64,000 nucleotides of DNA from Microbacterium testaceum (GCF_029761935.1 NZ_CP121699.1:1860001-1924000); one strand, 5' to 3'. Shown: positions 35,898 through 45,122, counted from the stretch's first letter. Numbers and translations are program-made. Notes: generated from the sequence alone by a model not told the origin.

Positions 35898-36204
35898 GGC
35901 AGAACGCTATCGCCGACCTCCGACATTGGATCGGGGCGATATCGAGGGCCAGCTGTTCGCCGACACCCCGCATGGTCGAGCCGTTATCCCCGGCTCGGCA
36001 ACGTTCGAGACGCTGTTCGACCCCATCGCCTGTCCCGCCGTCGAACACAGCGCGGTGCAGCCCCGCTCATGCTCCACCGTCCCGTTTCACCCGCCAGGGC
36101 GCGCGCAGCAGAAGCCGCATGCCCGGCAAGGGGGCATGCGGCTTCTGGGGCGCGTTATGCGTCGCGTTTGGGCCGTTGCGTGACCGGCCCCGGAGAGATG
36201 ACCG
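35898..36204. other. Intergenic region between GH1 and HNH genes
   Basis: 307 bp, no convincing gene. It holds the perfect 16-bp hairpin at 36109-36147 and should contain the promoter of the minus-strand HNH gene. Confidence 0.5.
36109..36147 (-). terminator. 16-bp perfect hairpin behind beta-glucosidase gene
   Basis: CAGAAGCCGCATGCCC (36109-36124) pairs with GGGCATGCGGCTTCTG (36132-36147) across a 7-base loop, 57 bp after the stop of the minus-strand operon. There is no T-run, as is common for actinobacterial terminators. Confidence 0.6.
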
Positions 36205-37659
36205 TCAGCCGACGGTCGCCGACTCCAGTGCGCGGTCGGCGATGACCCGCGCGTACGCGAGCCCCGAGTCCTTGATCGTCCGCTCCTGCGTGGCGTAGTC
36301 GACGTAGACGATGCCGAAGCGCTTCTCGTAGCCCCAGGCCCACTCGAAGTTGTCCATGAGCGACCAGTAGAAGTAGCCGCGCACGTCGACGCCCTCGTCC
36401 ACGGCATCCAGAACCGCTCCGAGGTGCGCTTCGACGAACTCCACGCGCTCGACGTCGTGCACGCGGGCCTCGCCGCCGTCGGTGACCAGCTCATCGTCGT
36501 ACGACGCGCCGTTCTCGGTGACGTACAGCGCCACGCCCGCGTCGGCCGAGTAGTCCTCGCTCACCCGCTCGAGAAGGCGGGTCAGCCCCTCGGGCTGCAC
36601 CTCCCAGTGCATGTTGGTGCGGGCGAGGCCGCGGTCGTGCCAGTACAGGTTCTCGTGGGCCGGGAAGGGCTTGCCGACCGGGCGCGGGGTGGGCGCATCC
36701 CCCGCGGGCGGGTCGACCTCGGGCGCCGTGCCGCCGACGAACTCGCCGTGGTAGTAGTTCACGCCGAGCGAGTCGATGGGAGTCGAGATGACGTCGAGGT
36801 CGCCGGGCTGCACGGCCTCCTGCCAGCGCGCCACCGCCTCGGCATCCGTCTTGCGGAAGTCCTTGATGATGTCGGCCGGGTACTCCCCGCGGAACACCGG
36901 GTCGAGGAACCACCGGTTGAACTGCCCGTCGATGCGACGCGCGGCGTCGAGGTCGGCGGGATTCGCCGGGTCGACGGGATCCGCGACCGTGAGGTTCAGG
37001 GTGAGTCCGAGGTTGAGCGACGAGTCGCGCGCGCGCAGCTCGCGCACGGTCTGGCCGTGGCCGAGCAGCAGGTGGTGAGCGGCGAGCATGCCCTCGGCCT
37101 GCGAGTAGTGGCCCGGGGCGTGGATCCCCGCGGTGTAGCTGAGGAACGACGAGCACCACGGCTCGTTCAGGGTGGTCCACACGTCGACGCGGTCGCCGAG
37201 GGCGTCGTGCATGTCGAGCGCGTACTCCGTGAAGCGGTCGCTCGTCTCGCGGACGGTCCACCCACCCCTGTCCTGCAGCGCCTGCGGAAGGTCCCAGTGA
37301 TACAGGGTGAGCCAGGGCAGGATGCCGGCATCCAGCAGCTCGTCGACGAGGCGCTTGTAGAAGTCGACGCCCTTCGCGTTGAGCTCTCCCCCGTCGGGGC
37401 GCACGCGCGACCACGAGGTCGAGAAGCGGTACGTCTGCAGGCCGAGCTTCTTCATCAGCTGCACGTCACCGGCGTAGCGGTGATAGTGATCGCACGCGAC
37501 ATCACCGTTGTCGGCGTTGATCACCGCATCGGGCACGCGGCTGAACGCGTCCCAGATCGAGGTCGTGCGGCCGTCTTCGAAGGCCGCCCCCTCGATCTGG
37601 TAGGCCGCGGTGGCGGCGCCGAAGAGGAAGCCTTCGGGGAACGAACGGGAGTGGGACAT
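36205..37659 (-). CDS. GH1 beta-glucosidase (BglC-like)
   Basis: 484-residue family 1 glycoside hydrolase. N-terminal signature FLFGAATAAYQIEGAAFEDG, acid/base Glu in TTLNEPWCS and nucleophile Glu in YVTENGASY, with the +1 subsite motif YFYWSLMDNFEWAWGY near the C-terminus. It lacks a signal peptide, so it hydrolyses imported cellobiose or other beta-glucosides in the cytosol. It is the last gene of the SBP-permease-permease-glucosidase operon, the order seen for cebEFG-bglC in Streptomyces. An alternative start 11 codons upstream would abut the permease stop; the AAGGA before 37659 is preferred. Confidence 0.95.
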   Translation of the reverse strand: MSHSRSFPEGFLFGAATAAYQIEGAAFEDGRTTSIWDAFSRVPDAVINADNGDVACDHYHRYAGDVQLMKKLGLQTYRFSTSWSRVRPDGGELNAKGVDFYKRLVDELLDAGILPWLTLYHWDLPQALQDRGGWTVRETSDRFTEYALDMHDALGDRVDVWTTLNEPWCSSFLSYTAGIHAPGHYSQAEGMLAAHHLLLGHGQTVRELRARDSSLNLGLTLNLTVADPVDPANPADLDAARRIDGQFNRWFLDPVFRGEYPADIIKDFRKTDAEAVARWQEAVQPGDLDVISTPIDSLGVNYYHGEFVGGTAPEVDPPAGDAPTPRPVGKPFPAHENLYWHDRGLARTNMHWEVQPEGLTRLLERVSEDYSADAGVALYVTENGASYDDELVTDGGEARVHDVERVEFVEAHLGAVLDAVDEGVDVRGYFYWSLMDNFEWAWGYEKRFGIVYVDYATQERTIKDSGLAYARVIADRALESATVG

Positions 37660-37688
37660 GGATCGGGTTCCTTCCGTGGGCGCGAGGG

Positions 37689-38594
37689 TCATCCCTTGAC
37701 CGCCCCTTGCATGATGCCACTGACCAGCTGCTTGCCCGCGAAGACGAACAGCACCAGCAGCGGGATCGTCGACAACAGCACGCCCGCGAGGACCTTCGAG
37801 TAGTCGACGAAGTAGTTGGACTGCAGGAGCGACAGGGCCACCGGCAGCGTCGGATTCTGGCGATCGAGCACGATGAACGGCCAGAAGAAGTTGTTCCACG
37901 CGCTCACGAAGGTGAACAGTCCGAGCATCGCGGCGGCCGGGCGCGCGGCGGGCACGCCCACCGTGAGGAACGTGCGGAACGAGGTCGCCCCGTCGACGCG
38001 CGCGGCCTCGATGAGCTCGTCGGGGACGGCCTGGCGCAGGTACTGCGTCATCCAGAACACCCCGAACGCGCTCGTGAGCGCCGGAACGATGATGGCCCCG
38101 AGCTGACCGGTCCACCCGAGCTCGCTGAAGAGGATGTACAGCGGCACCACGCCCAGCTGCATGGGCACCGCCATCGTGCCGACCACGAACAGCAGCAGCC
38201 ACGGGCCGCCGCGGAAGGTCAGCTTCGCGAAGGCCCACCCGGCCAGCGTCGAGAAGAAGACGACGGATGCCGCGATGATCCCGGAACTGATCACCGAGTT
38301 CATCAGCGCGGGCCAGAAGTTGACCGCCGGGTCGCCCATGACGGCCGCGGCGTTGGCGAGGAAGTTCCCACCCGGGATCCACGACATGTTCGGGTCGCGG
38401 ACGGTGGAGGCGTCGCCCGAGCCGATCAGCAGCGACCAGTAGAACGGGAACACGCTGGCTAGCAGCACGGCGCCGAGGGCGGCGTAGACGAACCAGCCGG
38501 GGCGCGATCCGCGCACGGCACGCGGACGGCGGCGCCCACGGGCGGGCGGGTCGCGATCGATCACGGGCACGGGGGCCGGGGTCACGGCGGTCAT
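37689..38594 (-). CDS. ABC sugar permease, MalG/CebG type
   Basis: 301 residues, six helices. The EAA loop that contacts the ATPase is visible as IEAARVDGATSFRTFLTVGVP. The N-terminal cytoplasmic tail is Arg/Pro-rich. Start ATG 38594 has GGAGG upstream and overlaps the stop of the preceding permease gene (ATGA). It would form the channel with the CebF-like subunit. No ATPase gene is present in the operon, so an MsiK-type shared ATPase elsewhere probably energises it, as known for Streptomyces Ceb systems. Confidence 0.93.
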   Translation of the reverse strand: MTAVTPAPVPVIDRDPPARGRRRPRAVRGSRPGWFVYAALGAVLLASVFPFYWSLLIGSGDASTVRDPNMSWIPGGNFLANAAAVMGDPAVNFWPALMNSVISSGIIAASVVFFSTLAGWAFAKLTFRGGPWLLLFVVGTMAVPMQLGVVPLYILFSELGWTGQLGAIIVPALTSAFGVFWMTQYLRQAVPDELIEAARVDGATSFRTFLTVGVPAARPAAAMLGLFTFVSAWNNFFWPFIVLDRQNPTLPVALSLLQSNYFVDYSKVLAGVLLSTIPLLVLFVFAGKQLVSGIMQGAVKG

Positions 38595-39676
38595 CGACGC
38601 GCCTCCTTCGTGGGGGTGGACAGGCGGGCGGCGTCCGCCTCGAGACGTTGCTGTGCGGCGCGCGCCTGTGCGCGTCGCTCTCGACGGGACCGCTGGTCGC
38701 GGCCGCCTTCGTCGCGGACGAGCGAGCGGGTCACGAGCATGTTGATCGCGCCGATGACGAGGATGATCAGGAAGAGGATCCACGCGAGCGCAGCCGCCCG
38801 GCCGAAGTTCCACTCGCCCCACCCGATGTTGTAGAGCCAGAGCGTCACGGTCAGCCATTGGTTGTCGGCGCCGCCCGTGCCGTACTGGTCGTACATGCGG
38901 GGCTCGTCGAAGATCTGCAGTCCGCCGATGGTGGAGGTGATGATGACGAAGATGAGCGTCGGCTTGAGGCTGGGCAGGGTGATCGAGAAGAACTGACGAA
39001 CCTTGCCGGCACCGTCGACGGTGGCCGCCTCGTAGAACTCCCGAGGAATGGCCTGCATCGCCGCGAGGAGGATCAGGGTGTTGTACCCGGTCCAGCGGAA
39101 GTTCACCATCGTCGCGATCGCGACGTGACTCGCGAGCGCGTCGGAGTGCCAGGGCACCGCGGGAAGACCGAGGTTCTGCAGGGTGGTGTTCACGACGCCG
39201 TACTGGTCGCCGAACATGTTGCTGAAGATGAGGGCGACGGCGACAGGGGCCATCACGTAGGGGATGAGCACGCTCATGCGCCAGAACGTCTTGGCGCGGA
39301 TGTTCTGGTCGAGCATCGCCGCGATGAAGATCGCGAGGATCAGCTGCGGAACGCTCGAGAGCAGGAAGATGCTGAAGGTGTTGCGCAGAGCGACCCAGAA
39401 CTTGGGCTGCGAGAGCACCCACGCGTACTGGTCGAAGCCGATGAAGTGGCCGGAATTGCGGACCAGGTCCCAGTCCATGAACGAGATCACGGCCGTGTAC
39501 GCGATGGGGAAGAGGCCCGTGATCGCGAACAGGATGAAGAACGGCGAGATGTAGAGGTACGGCGAGAACTTCAGGTCCCACGCGCTGCGGCGCTGGCCGA
39601 AGCCGATGCGTCGCGGCTGCCGCGCGCCGGCGGGCGCCGGCGCCGACCGAGTGGGCCGTTCGAGTGTGCTTGTCAC
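38591..39676 (-). CDS. ABC sugar permease, MalF/CebF type
   Basis: 361 residues with a basic N-terminal tail of 35 residues and six helices beginning YISPFFILFAITGLFPIAY. The EAA motif is FYEAATVDGAGKVRQFFSITLP. A charged C-terminal extension (RRERRAQARAAQQRLEADAAR) of about 40 residues is longer than usual. It pairs with the CebG-like subunit, with which it overlaps by four bases. A strong hairpin separates it from the binding-protein gene. Confidence 0.93.
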   Translation of the reverse strand: MTSTLERPTRSAPAPAGARQPRRIGFGQRRSAWDLKFSPYLYISPFFILFAITGLFPIAYTAVISFMDWDLVRNSGHFIGFDQYAWVLSQPKFWVALRNTFSIFLLSSVPQLILAIFIAAMLDQNIRAKTFWRMSVLIPYVMAPVAVALIFSNMFGDQYGVVNTTLQNLGLPAVPWHSDALASHVAIATMVNFRWTGYNTLILLAAMQAIPREFYEAATVDGAGKVRQFFSITLPSLKPTLIFVIITSTIGGLQIFDEPRMYDQYGTGGADNQWLTVTLWLYNIGWGEWNFGRAAALAWILFLIILVIGAINMLVTRSLVRDEGGRDQRSRRERRAQARAAQQRLEADAARLSTPTKEARR

Positions 39677-39703
39677 GGTGGTGTCTCCTCCTCGAGACGA
39701 GGG

Positions 39704-39743
39704 GCGGATGCCGGGGGCCGGTGCTGCGACCCCCGGTATCCGC
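39704..39743 (-). other. Intercistronic stem-loop after sugar-binding protein gene
   Basis: GCGGATGCCGGGGG (39704-39717) pairs with CCCCCGGTATCCGC (39730-39743), 14 bp with one G-U, 10 bp after the binding-protein stop. It probably stabilises the upstream message or dampens downstream transcription so that binding protein exceeds permease. Confidence 0.6.
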
Positions 39744-39752
39744 CCGCGTCGG

Positions 39753-41027
39753 TCACTTCAGGGCGTCGACCTCGGTCACCCACTGCTGCCACGAGGTGGC
39801 GGCATCCTGGGTTCCGTCTTCCACTCGTGTGAGCGCCTTCTGCATGGCGTCGTTGATCTGGAAGTAGAACGCGCCCTTGTACGGCGACACCTTCACGGCC
39901 TCGGCGCGATCGGTGAGGATCTGACCGACCGGGGCGTTGTTGAAGTAGGCGTTGGTGTTGCTCAAGAGCGTGTCGTTCTTGAGCGCGTCGGTCTGGCTGG
40001 GGAAGGTCCCCGCGTTCTCGAACGCCTTGATCTGGGTGTCGGGGCTGGTCAGCCAGTCCGCGAGCTCCTGCGCCGCGGCGACGTTCTTGCCGTTCGAGGG
40101 GACGGTCAGATACGAGCCGCCCCAGTTGCCGCCGCCGCCGGGGAAGGCGTTGGCGATGTCCCAGCCCTTGACCTCGGGCGCGTTGCCCTCGATGACGCCG
40201 AGCATCCAGCCCGGGCAGAGCATGGTCGCGAAGGCGCCGTTGGACAGTCCCGCCATCCAGTCGTCGGACCACTGGCCGAGGTGCGCCGACTGCGTGGCGC
40301 TGGCCTTGAGAACCTGGTCGTAGATCTTCTTGACCTCGGGGTTCTTGGTGGCGGTGATCTCGCCGGTGTCGGGGTTCTCGTAGGCGTCCTCGACCTGGTT
40401 GATGGCCCCCTGGTAGGTGCCTCCGGCCGAGTCGAAGAACGGCTTGCCGGTCGCGGCGACGTACTTGTCGCCCGCGGCGAAGTACGTCGACCAGTCGCCC
40501 TGGAGCATCTTGGCGACCTCTTCGCGGTCGGTGGGCAGGCCCGCGGCGGCGAACAGGTCGGAGCGGTAGCAGACGCCCTCGGGGCCGATGTCCGTGCCGT
40601 AGCCGATGAGGTTGCCTTCGGAGCTCGTCGCGGCCTTGACCTTGTAGTCGAGCCAGCGGCTCTTCAGGTCGTCGGGGACGGGGGCGAGCAGGTCGGCGTA
40701 CTCCATGACCTCGGGGAGCCAGTCGACCTCGATGGCCTCGATGTCGGCGAGGCCGGTCTTCCCGAGCTTCTGGAAGTAGTTGGCACGGGCGTCGTTGCTC
40801 GTCGCGGCTTTGTTGTGCACGATCTTCACGTTCGGGTGCGCGTCCATGTACTCCTTGAGGAGTGCGTCGGTGTACCCGAAGTCGTTGAAGGTGGCGACGG
40901 TGAGCGTCACCGGTCCGTCACCGCCCGAGGCGGAGCCCCCGCCGCCGGAGCAGCCGGCGAGCACGAGGGCGGAGGTGGAGGCGACGGCGGCGACAAGGGC
41001 CACACGACGCAGGGCGCGGTTTTTCAC
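39753..41027 (-). CDS. ABC sugar-binding lipoprotein (CebE-like)
   Basis: 424 residues. Signal peptide RRVALVAAVASTSALV with lipobox VLAGCSGGGG, so it is membrane-tethered outside. The mature protein is a cluster-B solute-binding fold, with TLTVATFNDFGYTDALLKEY, IGYGTDIGPEGVCYRSDLF and LTSPDTQIKAFENAGTFP. The GTG start at 41027 is supported by GGAG seven bases before. First gene of the operon behind two CebR-like boxes and adjacent to a GH1 enzyme, so cellobiose or cello-oligosaccharide uptake is the best guess. Confidence 0.92.
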   Translation of the reverse strand: MKNRALRRVALVAAVASTSALVLAGCSGGGGSASGGDGPVTLTVATFNDFGYTDALLKEYMDAHPNVKIVHNKAATSNDARANYFQKLGKTGLADIEAIEVDWLPEVMEYADLLAPVPDDLKSRWLDYKVKAATSSEGNLIGYGTDIGPEGVCYRSDLFAAAGLPTDREEVAKMLQGDWSTYFAAGDKYVAATGKPFFDSAGGTYQGAINQVEDAYENPDTGEITATKNPEVKKIYDQVLKASATQSAHLGQWSDDWMAGLSNGAFATMLCPGWMLGVIEGNAPEVKGWDIANAFPGGGGNWGGSYLTVPSNGKNVAAAQELADWLTSPDTQIKAFENAGTFPSQTDALKNDTLLSNTNAYFNNAPVGQILTDRAEAVKVSPYKGAFYFQINDAMQKALTRVEDGTQDAATSWQQWVTEVDALK

Positions 41028-41086
41028 AGATCACTCCTTTGTGGTGGGTGCTGACCGGCGCTGCGGAGAACTCCACCAACATGGCG

Positions 41087-41142
41087 TGGGAGCGCTCTCA
41101 CCGATCGGGGTAGACGCTATGGGATCGCTCCCACGAGGTCAA
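41087..41142 (-). promoter_or_regulatory. Promoter with two CebR-like boxes
   Basis: On the minus strand TTGACC (41142-41137), a 17-bp spacer and TAGCGT (41119-41114) form a good promoter. TGGGATCGCTCCCA (41120-41133) fills the spacer and TGGGAGCGCTCTCA (41087-41100) lies just beyond the start site. Each is one mismatch from the known CebR palindrome TGGGAGCGCTCCCA, and their centres are 33 bp apart, about three helical turns. Confidence 0.8.
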
Positions 41143-41229
41143 GGAAAAGCATCCGGATCGTTACCTCACGTCACCCGGGGCATCGCCAGAGCCCCGACAG
41201 ACCGGGCGGAGACGGAGGCGGGCCTCCCG

Positions 41230-41235
41230 TAGACT
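41230..41235 (+). promoter_or_regulatory. Probable -10 of purSQ (TAGACT)
   Basis: TAGACT lies 35 bp before the purS ATG and leaves room for a leader with CTGGAG as ribosome-binding site. So purS, unlike purM/purD/purC, is not leaderless. Confidence 0.45.
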
Positions 41236-41270
41236 GGCCTTCACCACGCCACCCGACTCCTGGAGCTGCA

Positions 41271-41519
41271 ATGCCCACCATCGTCGTCGACGTCATGCCC
41301 AAGGCCGAGCTCCTCGACCCCCAGGGAAAGGCCGTGGCCGGCGCCCTCTCGCGCCTGGGTGAGCACCGCTTCTCCGACGTGCGCATCGGCAAGCGCTTCG
41401 AGCTCACCGTCGAGGGCGAGGTCGACGAGGCGACTCTCGCCCGCGTCCGCGAGCTCGCGGACGAGATGCTCTCGAACGCCGTCATCGAGGACGTCGTCAA
41501 CATCGAGGTGGTCGAGTGA
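41271..41519 (+). CDS. purS: FGAM synthase subunit PurS
   Basis: 82 residues, the standard size. [20 protein letters not shown], then [10 protein letters not shown] and the C-terminal [14 protein letters not shown]. PurS is the small bridging subunit of the three-part formylglycinamidine ribonucleotide synthase (PurS-PurQ-PurL), which channels ammonia from PurQ to PurL. CTGGAG precedes the ATG. The stop overlaps the purQ GTG. purL is not in the window downstream, so the complex is encoded at split loci. Confidence 0.97.
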   Translation: MPTIVVDVMPKAELLDPQGKAVAGALSRLGEHRFSDVRIGKRFELTVEGEVDEATLARVRELADEMLSNAVIEDVVNIEVVE

Positions 41520-42223
41520 CCGCTCGCATCGGGGTCATCACCTTCCCCGGTTCCCTCGACGACCGCGACGCCCAGCGCGCCATCCGTCTCGCCGGCGGCG
41601 AGCCCGTCGCCCTCTGGCACGGCGAGCACGATCTGAAGGGCGTCGACGCTCTGGTCCTGCCCGGCGGCTTCAGCTACGGGGATTACCTGCGCGCCGGCGC
41701 CATCGCGGCCTTCGCGCCGATCATGGCCGAGGTCAAGGACGCCGCGGACAAGGGCATGCCGGTCCTCGGCATCTGCAACGGCTTCCAGATGCTCGTCGAG
41801 GCGCACCTGCTGCCCGGCGGCCTCATCCGCAACGCCCACCAGCAGTTCATCCGTCGCGACCAGCGCCTGCGCGTCGAGAACGCCTCGACCGCGTGGACGA
41901 GCGACTTCGCCGAGGGTGACGAGATCGTCATCCCGCTGAAGAACGCCGACGGCGGATACATCGCGGATGCCGAGACCCTGGCGCGCGTGAACGGCGAGGG
42001 GCTCGTGACCTTCCGGTACGTCGGCGTGAACCCGAACGGTTCGCTCGACGACATCGCGGGGCTGACCAACGAGCGGGGCAACGTCGTGGGCCTCATGCCG
42101 CACCCCGAGCACGCCGTCGAGCCCGGCTTCGGCCCGGGAACAACCGCGGCCATGCGTTCGGGTGTCGACGGCCTGGGCTTCTTCACCTCGGCGATCGCCG
42201 CCGTGGTGGGCGCCGCGGCCTGA
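41516..42223 (+). CDS. purQ: FGAM synthase glutaminase subunit PurQ
   Basis: 235-residue class I glutamine amidotransferase. The nucleophile Cys is in [11 protein letters not shown] and the catalytic His-Glu pair in [27 protein letters not shown] starts the domain and [15 protein letters not shown] forms the oxyanion strand. It produces ammonia for PurL. GTG 41516 overlaps the purS TGA (GTGA). The operon ends here, and a GntR gene follows after 123 bp. Confidence 0.97.
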   Translation: MTARIGVITFPGSLDDRDAQRAIRLAGGEPVALWHGEHDLKGVDALVLPGGFSYGDYLRAGAIAAFAPIMAEVKDAADKGMPVLGICNGFQMLVEAHLLPGGLIRNAHQQFIRRDQRLRVENASTAWTSDFAEGDEIVIPLKNADGGYIADAETLARVNGEGLVTFRYVGVNPNGSLDDIAGLTNERGNVVGLMPHPEHAVEPGFGPGTTAAMRSGVDGLGFFTSAIAAVVGAAA

Positions 42224-42346
42224 CGTCACCCGCGACCTCGCCCCCCGCACGGGGGCCGGGGATCGTCGCCGGAGGACGGCGCCCCCTCGGACTCCCGCGA
42301 CGCGCGGGGAGTGATGGACTCGGGGTCGATCAGGGAGGATGAGTCC

Positions 42347-43051
42347 GTGCGCGTACCCGATCCCGACCCGATCATCGAGGGCATCCTGGCCCTCTGGAGC
42401 AGCGAGGGAGCGCCCCTCCCCTCCGAACCGCGTCTCGCCGAGATGCTCGGGGCGAGCCGCAACTCGGTGCGCGAGGCGCTGATCCGACTCGAGGAGCGGG
42501 GTTACGTCCACCGCACCCAGGGGGCGCGGACCACGTCGAACCGTCGACTCGCGGGCGTCGGCCGCCGCATCGACCAGCAGTTCGATCATTCGCTCTCGAT
42601 CCGCTCCGCGGGGTACGAGGCGTCCCTCGACCTCGTCTCGTCCGAGCGCCTCGACCTCGCCCCGGGTGCGCACCGCTTCGACGATCTCCCCGACGGCACC
42701 CGCGTACTGCGGACGGTGAAGATGTGGCGCGCGGACGGCGCCCCCTACGCCCTGGCGGAAGATCTCGTCCCCGTGGCACGTGACGCCGCGCTCGACCCTC
42801 ATCGCCCGGTCTTCGATCTCGCCGAGGCGGCGAACGGCGTCCGCGTGGCCTGGGAGACGCTGTGGATGGAGGCGGTCGGATTGGACGCCGAGAGGGCGGG
42901 GATCCTGTCGAGCGCACCCGGTACGCCCGTGATCGAGATGACCTACTGCGGGTACGGCGCCGACGACGCGATCGGGTACTGGTCGCGCGAGGTGCAGCTG
43001 GCCGCCCCGACGGGCCTGCGCAACGCGCTGATCCGTCGGGTGCGATCGTGA
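42347..43051 (+). CDS. GntR-family regulator (UTRA type)
   Basis: 234 residues from GTG 42347, chosen because GGAGG stands eight bases before it; an upstream ATG (42311) is possible. The winged helix reads LPSEPRLAEMLGASRNSVREALIRLEERGYVHR split across helix 2 to wing. A UTRA/HutC-like ligand-binding domain follows (GTRVLRTVKMWRADGAPYALAED, and EMTYCGYGADDAIGYWSREVQ). It likely controls the downstream ureidoglycolate lyase-like operon through the two boxes at 43083-43117. The effector could be a ureide or 2-oxo acid, from context only. Confidence 0.88.
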   Translation: MRVPDPDPIIEGILALWSSEGAPLPSEPRLAEMLGASRNSVREALIRLEERGYVHRTQGARTTSNRRLAGVGRRIDQQFDHSLSIRSAGYEASLDLVSSERLDLAPGAHRFDDLPDGTRVLRTVKMWRADGAPYALAEDLVPVARDAALDPHRPVFDLAEAANGVRVAWETLWMEAVGLDAERAGILSSAPGTPVIEMTYCGYGADDAIGYWSREVQLAAPTGLRNALIRRVRS

Positions 43052-43082
43052 GCGTTTCCCCCGCGTAACAGCGTGGTGAACA

Positions 43083-43117
43083 TGTCGGACAAGTGACATC
43101 ACCGCTTGTTGGACAAG
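43083..43117 (+). promoter_or_regulatory. Paired GntR-type operators TGTnGGACA
   Basis: TGTCGGACA (43083-43091) and the longer palindrome CTTGT-TGG-ACAAG (43105-43117) have centres 24 bp apart. They sit between the GntR gene and the next start codon. TACGGT at 43120 may be the -10. Confidence 0.6.
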
Positions 43118-43152
43118 CGTACGGTCGAGGGAGCCGACGAAAGCGAGCTCCC

Positions 43153-43647
43153 GTGTCCGACACCCTCACCGTCCACCGCCTCACCGCCGAAACCGTCACC
43201 CCCGCGACCTTCGACCCCTTCGGGGTCATCCTGACCCCCATGGAGGACGGCACCCCGTTCACGGCCGAAGAGGCCGTACTCGACGTGTCGAACGGCATCC
43301 CCCGCTTCTACCTCATGCACCTCGACGACAAGGCCCCCGAGTTCGTGCGCGTGACGCGCCACCTCGAGACCACCCAGACCCTCATGGCGGTCGGCGACGT
43401 CGAGTGGACCATCGCCGTGGCCGCCCCGGGCATCGACGCCCCCGCTCTCGACGACCTGCGCGCGTTCCGCATCCCGCCGCGCACCGCCATCACGATGCGC
43501 AAGGGCACGTGGCACGCCGGTCCCTTCTTCGCCGAGCCGAGCATGGACTTCGTCAACCTCGAGCTCGACGACACCAACGTCACCGACCACCACAACCACC
43601 GCTTCGACGACACCCTCGGCGTCCGCGTCGTGGTCGACGGGGAATGA
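43153..43647 (+). CDS. Ureidoglycolate lyase-like cupin protein
   Basis: 164 residues of the AllA-like ureidoglycolate lyase family. FDPFGVILTPMEDGTPF at the start, the middle HLETTQTLMAVGDVEWTIAVA, and the metal/substrate region KGTWHAGPFFAEPSMDFVNLE split over the cupin strands. Classic members split ureidoglycolate to glyoxylate and urea. The usual allantoin-pathway neighbours are absent, so an analogous reaction is possible. Start GTG 43153 is inferred from where homology begins. The TGA overlaps the next ATG (ATGA). Confidence 0.8.
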   Translation: MSDTLTVHRLTAETVTPATFDPFGVILTPMEDGTPFTAEEAVLDVSNGIPRFYLMHLDDKAPEFVRVTRHLETTQTLMAVGDVEWTIAVAAPGIDAPALDDLRAFRIPPRTAITMRKGTWHAGPFFAEPSMDFVNLELDDTNVTDHHNHRFDDTLGVRVVVDGE

Positions 43648-45122
43648 CCGTGCTGACCCCGCTCCCCGACGCGGCGGCCCGACTCGCCGCGCTCGAACGG
43701 GAGGCCGCGCACCAGAGCGCCCTCAGCGCCGGCGACGGACGCTCGTGGGTCGGCCAGCGAGTCGGCATCCGTCCCGTGGTCATCGTCGGGGCCGGTCAGG
43801 CCGGACTCGTCCTGGCGCGCGGACTGCGTCGGCGCGGAATCGACGACGTCGTGGTGATCGACGCCGCGCCCGCCGATGCGACCGGCCCCTGGAGCACCTA
43901 CGCGCGCATGCACACGCTGCGCACACCCAAGGACATCGCCTGGCCGACCTGGGGAACGCCCGCGGTGAGCCCGCGCGCCTGGTTCGAGGCCGTCTACGGA
44001 ACCGACGCGTGGGACGCGATCGAGTACTTCCCCACCGTCGCCTGGCAGGGCTTCCTGCGGTGGTACCGCGAGGTGTCCGCCCTCACGGTCGTCCCCTCCA
44101 CGCGCGTGCGGTCGCTCACCCCGACCGGAGGGGACGGGCCGATCGAGGTGCACCTCGAGGGCCCGGACGGTGAATGGATGCTGCCCGCTCGGCACGTCGT
44201 CCTCGCCACCGGGATCGAGGGAGCCGGGGGGCGGCATGTCCCCGCCCTTCTGCAGGGGCTCCCCGCCGGCCGCGTGCACCACACGCACGACGACATCGAC
44301 TTCTCCTCCCTCGCGGGTCTGCGCATCGGCGTGCTGGGCGCGGGGACGGGGGCGTTCGACAACGCCGCCACCGCGCTCGAGCACGGCGCCGCGAGCGTCG
44401 AGGTGCACATGCGGCGCCCCGCCATGCCCCAGGTCAGCCCCTACCGCTGGATGGAGTTCGCCGGTCTCATCGAGAACTACGGCGCCTTCAGCGACACGCA
44501 GAAGTGGGCCTTCAACGTGCACCTGTCGGCGGTCGACCAGCCCGCCACGCAGAACGCCCTCTGGCGCGCCCACGCGTTCGACGCCTTCCGCTTCTTCACG
44601 TCGTCGCCGTGGCAGCACGTGCAGTGGACGGGCAGCGACATCGCGGTGACAACGCCGCACGGCATCCATCACTACGACGTCGTCCTGTCGGCGACCGGGA
44701 TCGTGGCCGACCTGGAGCGGAGGCCGGAGCTGTCGGCCATCGCCGCGGATGCCACGCTGTGGAGCGACCGCCTCACTCCGGAGGCCGCGGCGCAGAACCC
44801 CGGGCTCGCCGCGTTCCCCTATCTCGACGACGACTTCGGTCTCGTCAGCCGGAGCGCTCCCGACGCCTCGGCGCTGTCGCGGATCCACATGTTCAACCAC
44901 GGCGCGCGCCTCAGCCAGGGGATGCTGAGCCACCAGATCCCCGGGCTCGTCGGCGGAGCGACCAAGCTGGCCGCCGCCCTCTCTCGGCGACTGTTCGAGC
45001 ACGGTTCCGACGAACTGCTGCGGGAGTACCTCGCCTACGACGTGCCCGTCGGGGTGCACATCGGGCGCCGCCCGCAACCTCCGCAGCCCGCCGAGGCGAC
45101 CGGAGTAGCGTCTCTCCGGTGA
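43644..45122 (+). CDS. FAD/NAD(P)-dependent oxidoreductase
   Basis: 492 residues. First dinucleotide-binding site VVIVGAGQAGLVLARGL at about 48-64, second IGVLGAGTGAFDNAATAL near 228. DVVLSATGIVADL and the terminal SRIHMFNHGARLSQGMLSHQ complete a flavin monooxygenase-like architecture. Related proteins are annotated as flavin-containing monooxygenases or FAD-dependent urate hydroxylase-like enzymes. The operon partner makes a ureide/urate-type substrate thinkable but unproven. It overlaps both neighbours by four bases, so the three enzymes are coupled. Confidence 0.85.
   Translation: MTVLTPLPDAAARLAALEREAAHQSALSAGDGRSWVGQRVGIRPVVIVGAGQAGLVLARGLRRRGIDDVVVIDAAPADATGPWSTYARMHTLRTPKDIAWPTWGTPAVSPRAWFEAVYGTDAWDAIEYFPTVAWQGFLRWYREVSALTVVPSTRVRSLTPTGGDGPIEVHLEGPDGEWMLPARHVVLATGIEGAGGRHVPALLQGLPAGRVHHTHDDIDFSSLAGLRIGVLGAGTGAFDNAATALEHGAASVEVHMRRPAMPQVSPYRWMEFAGLIENYGAFSDTQKWAFNVHLSAVDQPATQNALWRAHAFDAFRFFTSSPWQHVQWTGSDIAVTTPHGIHHYDVVLSATGIVADLERRPELSAIAADATLWSDRLTPEAAAQNPGLAAFPYLDDDFGLVSRSAPDASALSRIHMFNHGARLSQGMLSHQIPGLVGGATKLAAALSRRLFEHGSDELLREYLAYDVPVGVHIGRRPQPPQPAEATGVASLR
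45106..45121 (+). promoter_or_regulatory. Possible internal leaderless promoter (TAGCGT)
   Basis: TAGCGT (45106-45111) stands seven bases before GTG 45119 inside the end of the FAD oxidoreductase gene. It could give the dehydrogenase independent expression. Confidence 0.35.

Noticed and set aside
35779..36048. Minus-strand frame at the start of the HNH gene as a separate small gene
   Set aside because: Overlaps the HNH start, has mixed codon use and no ribosome-binding site.
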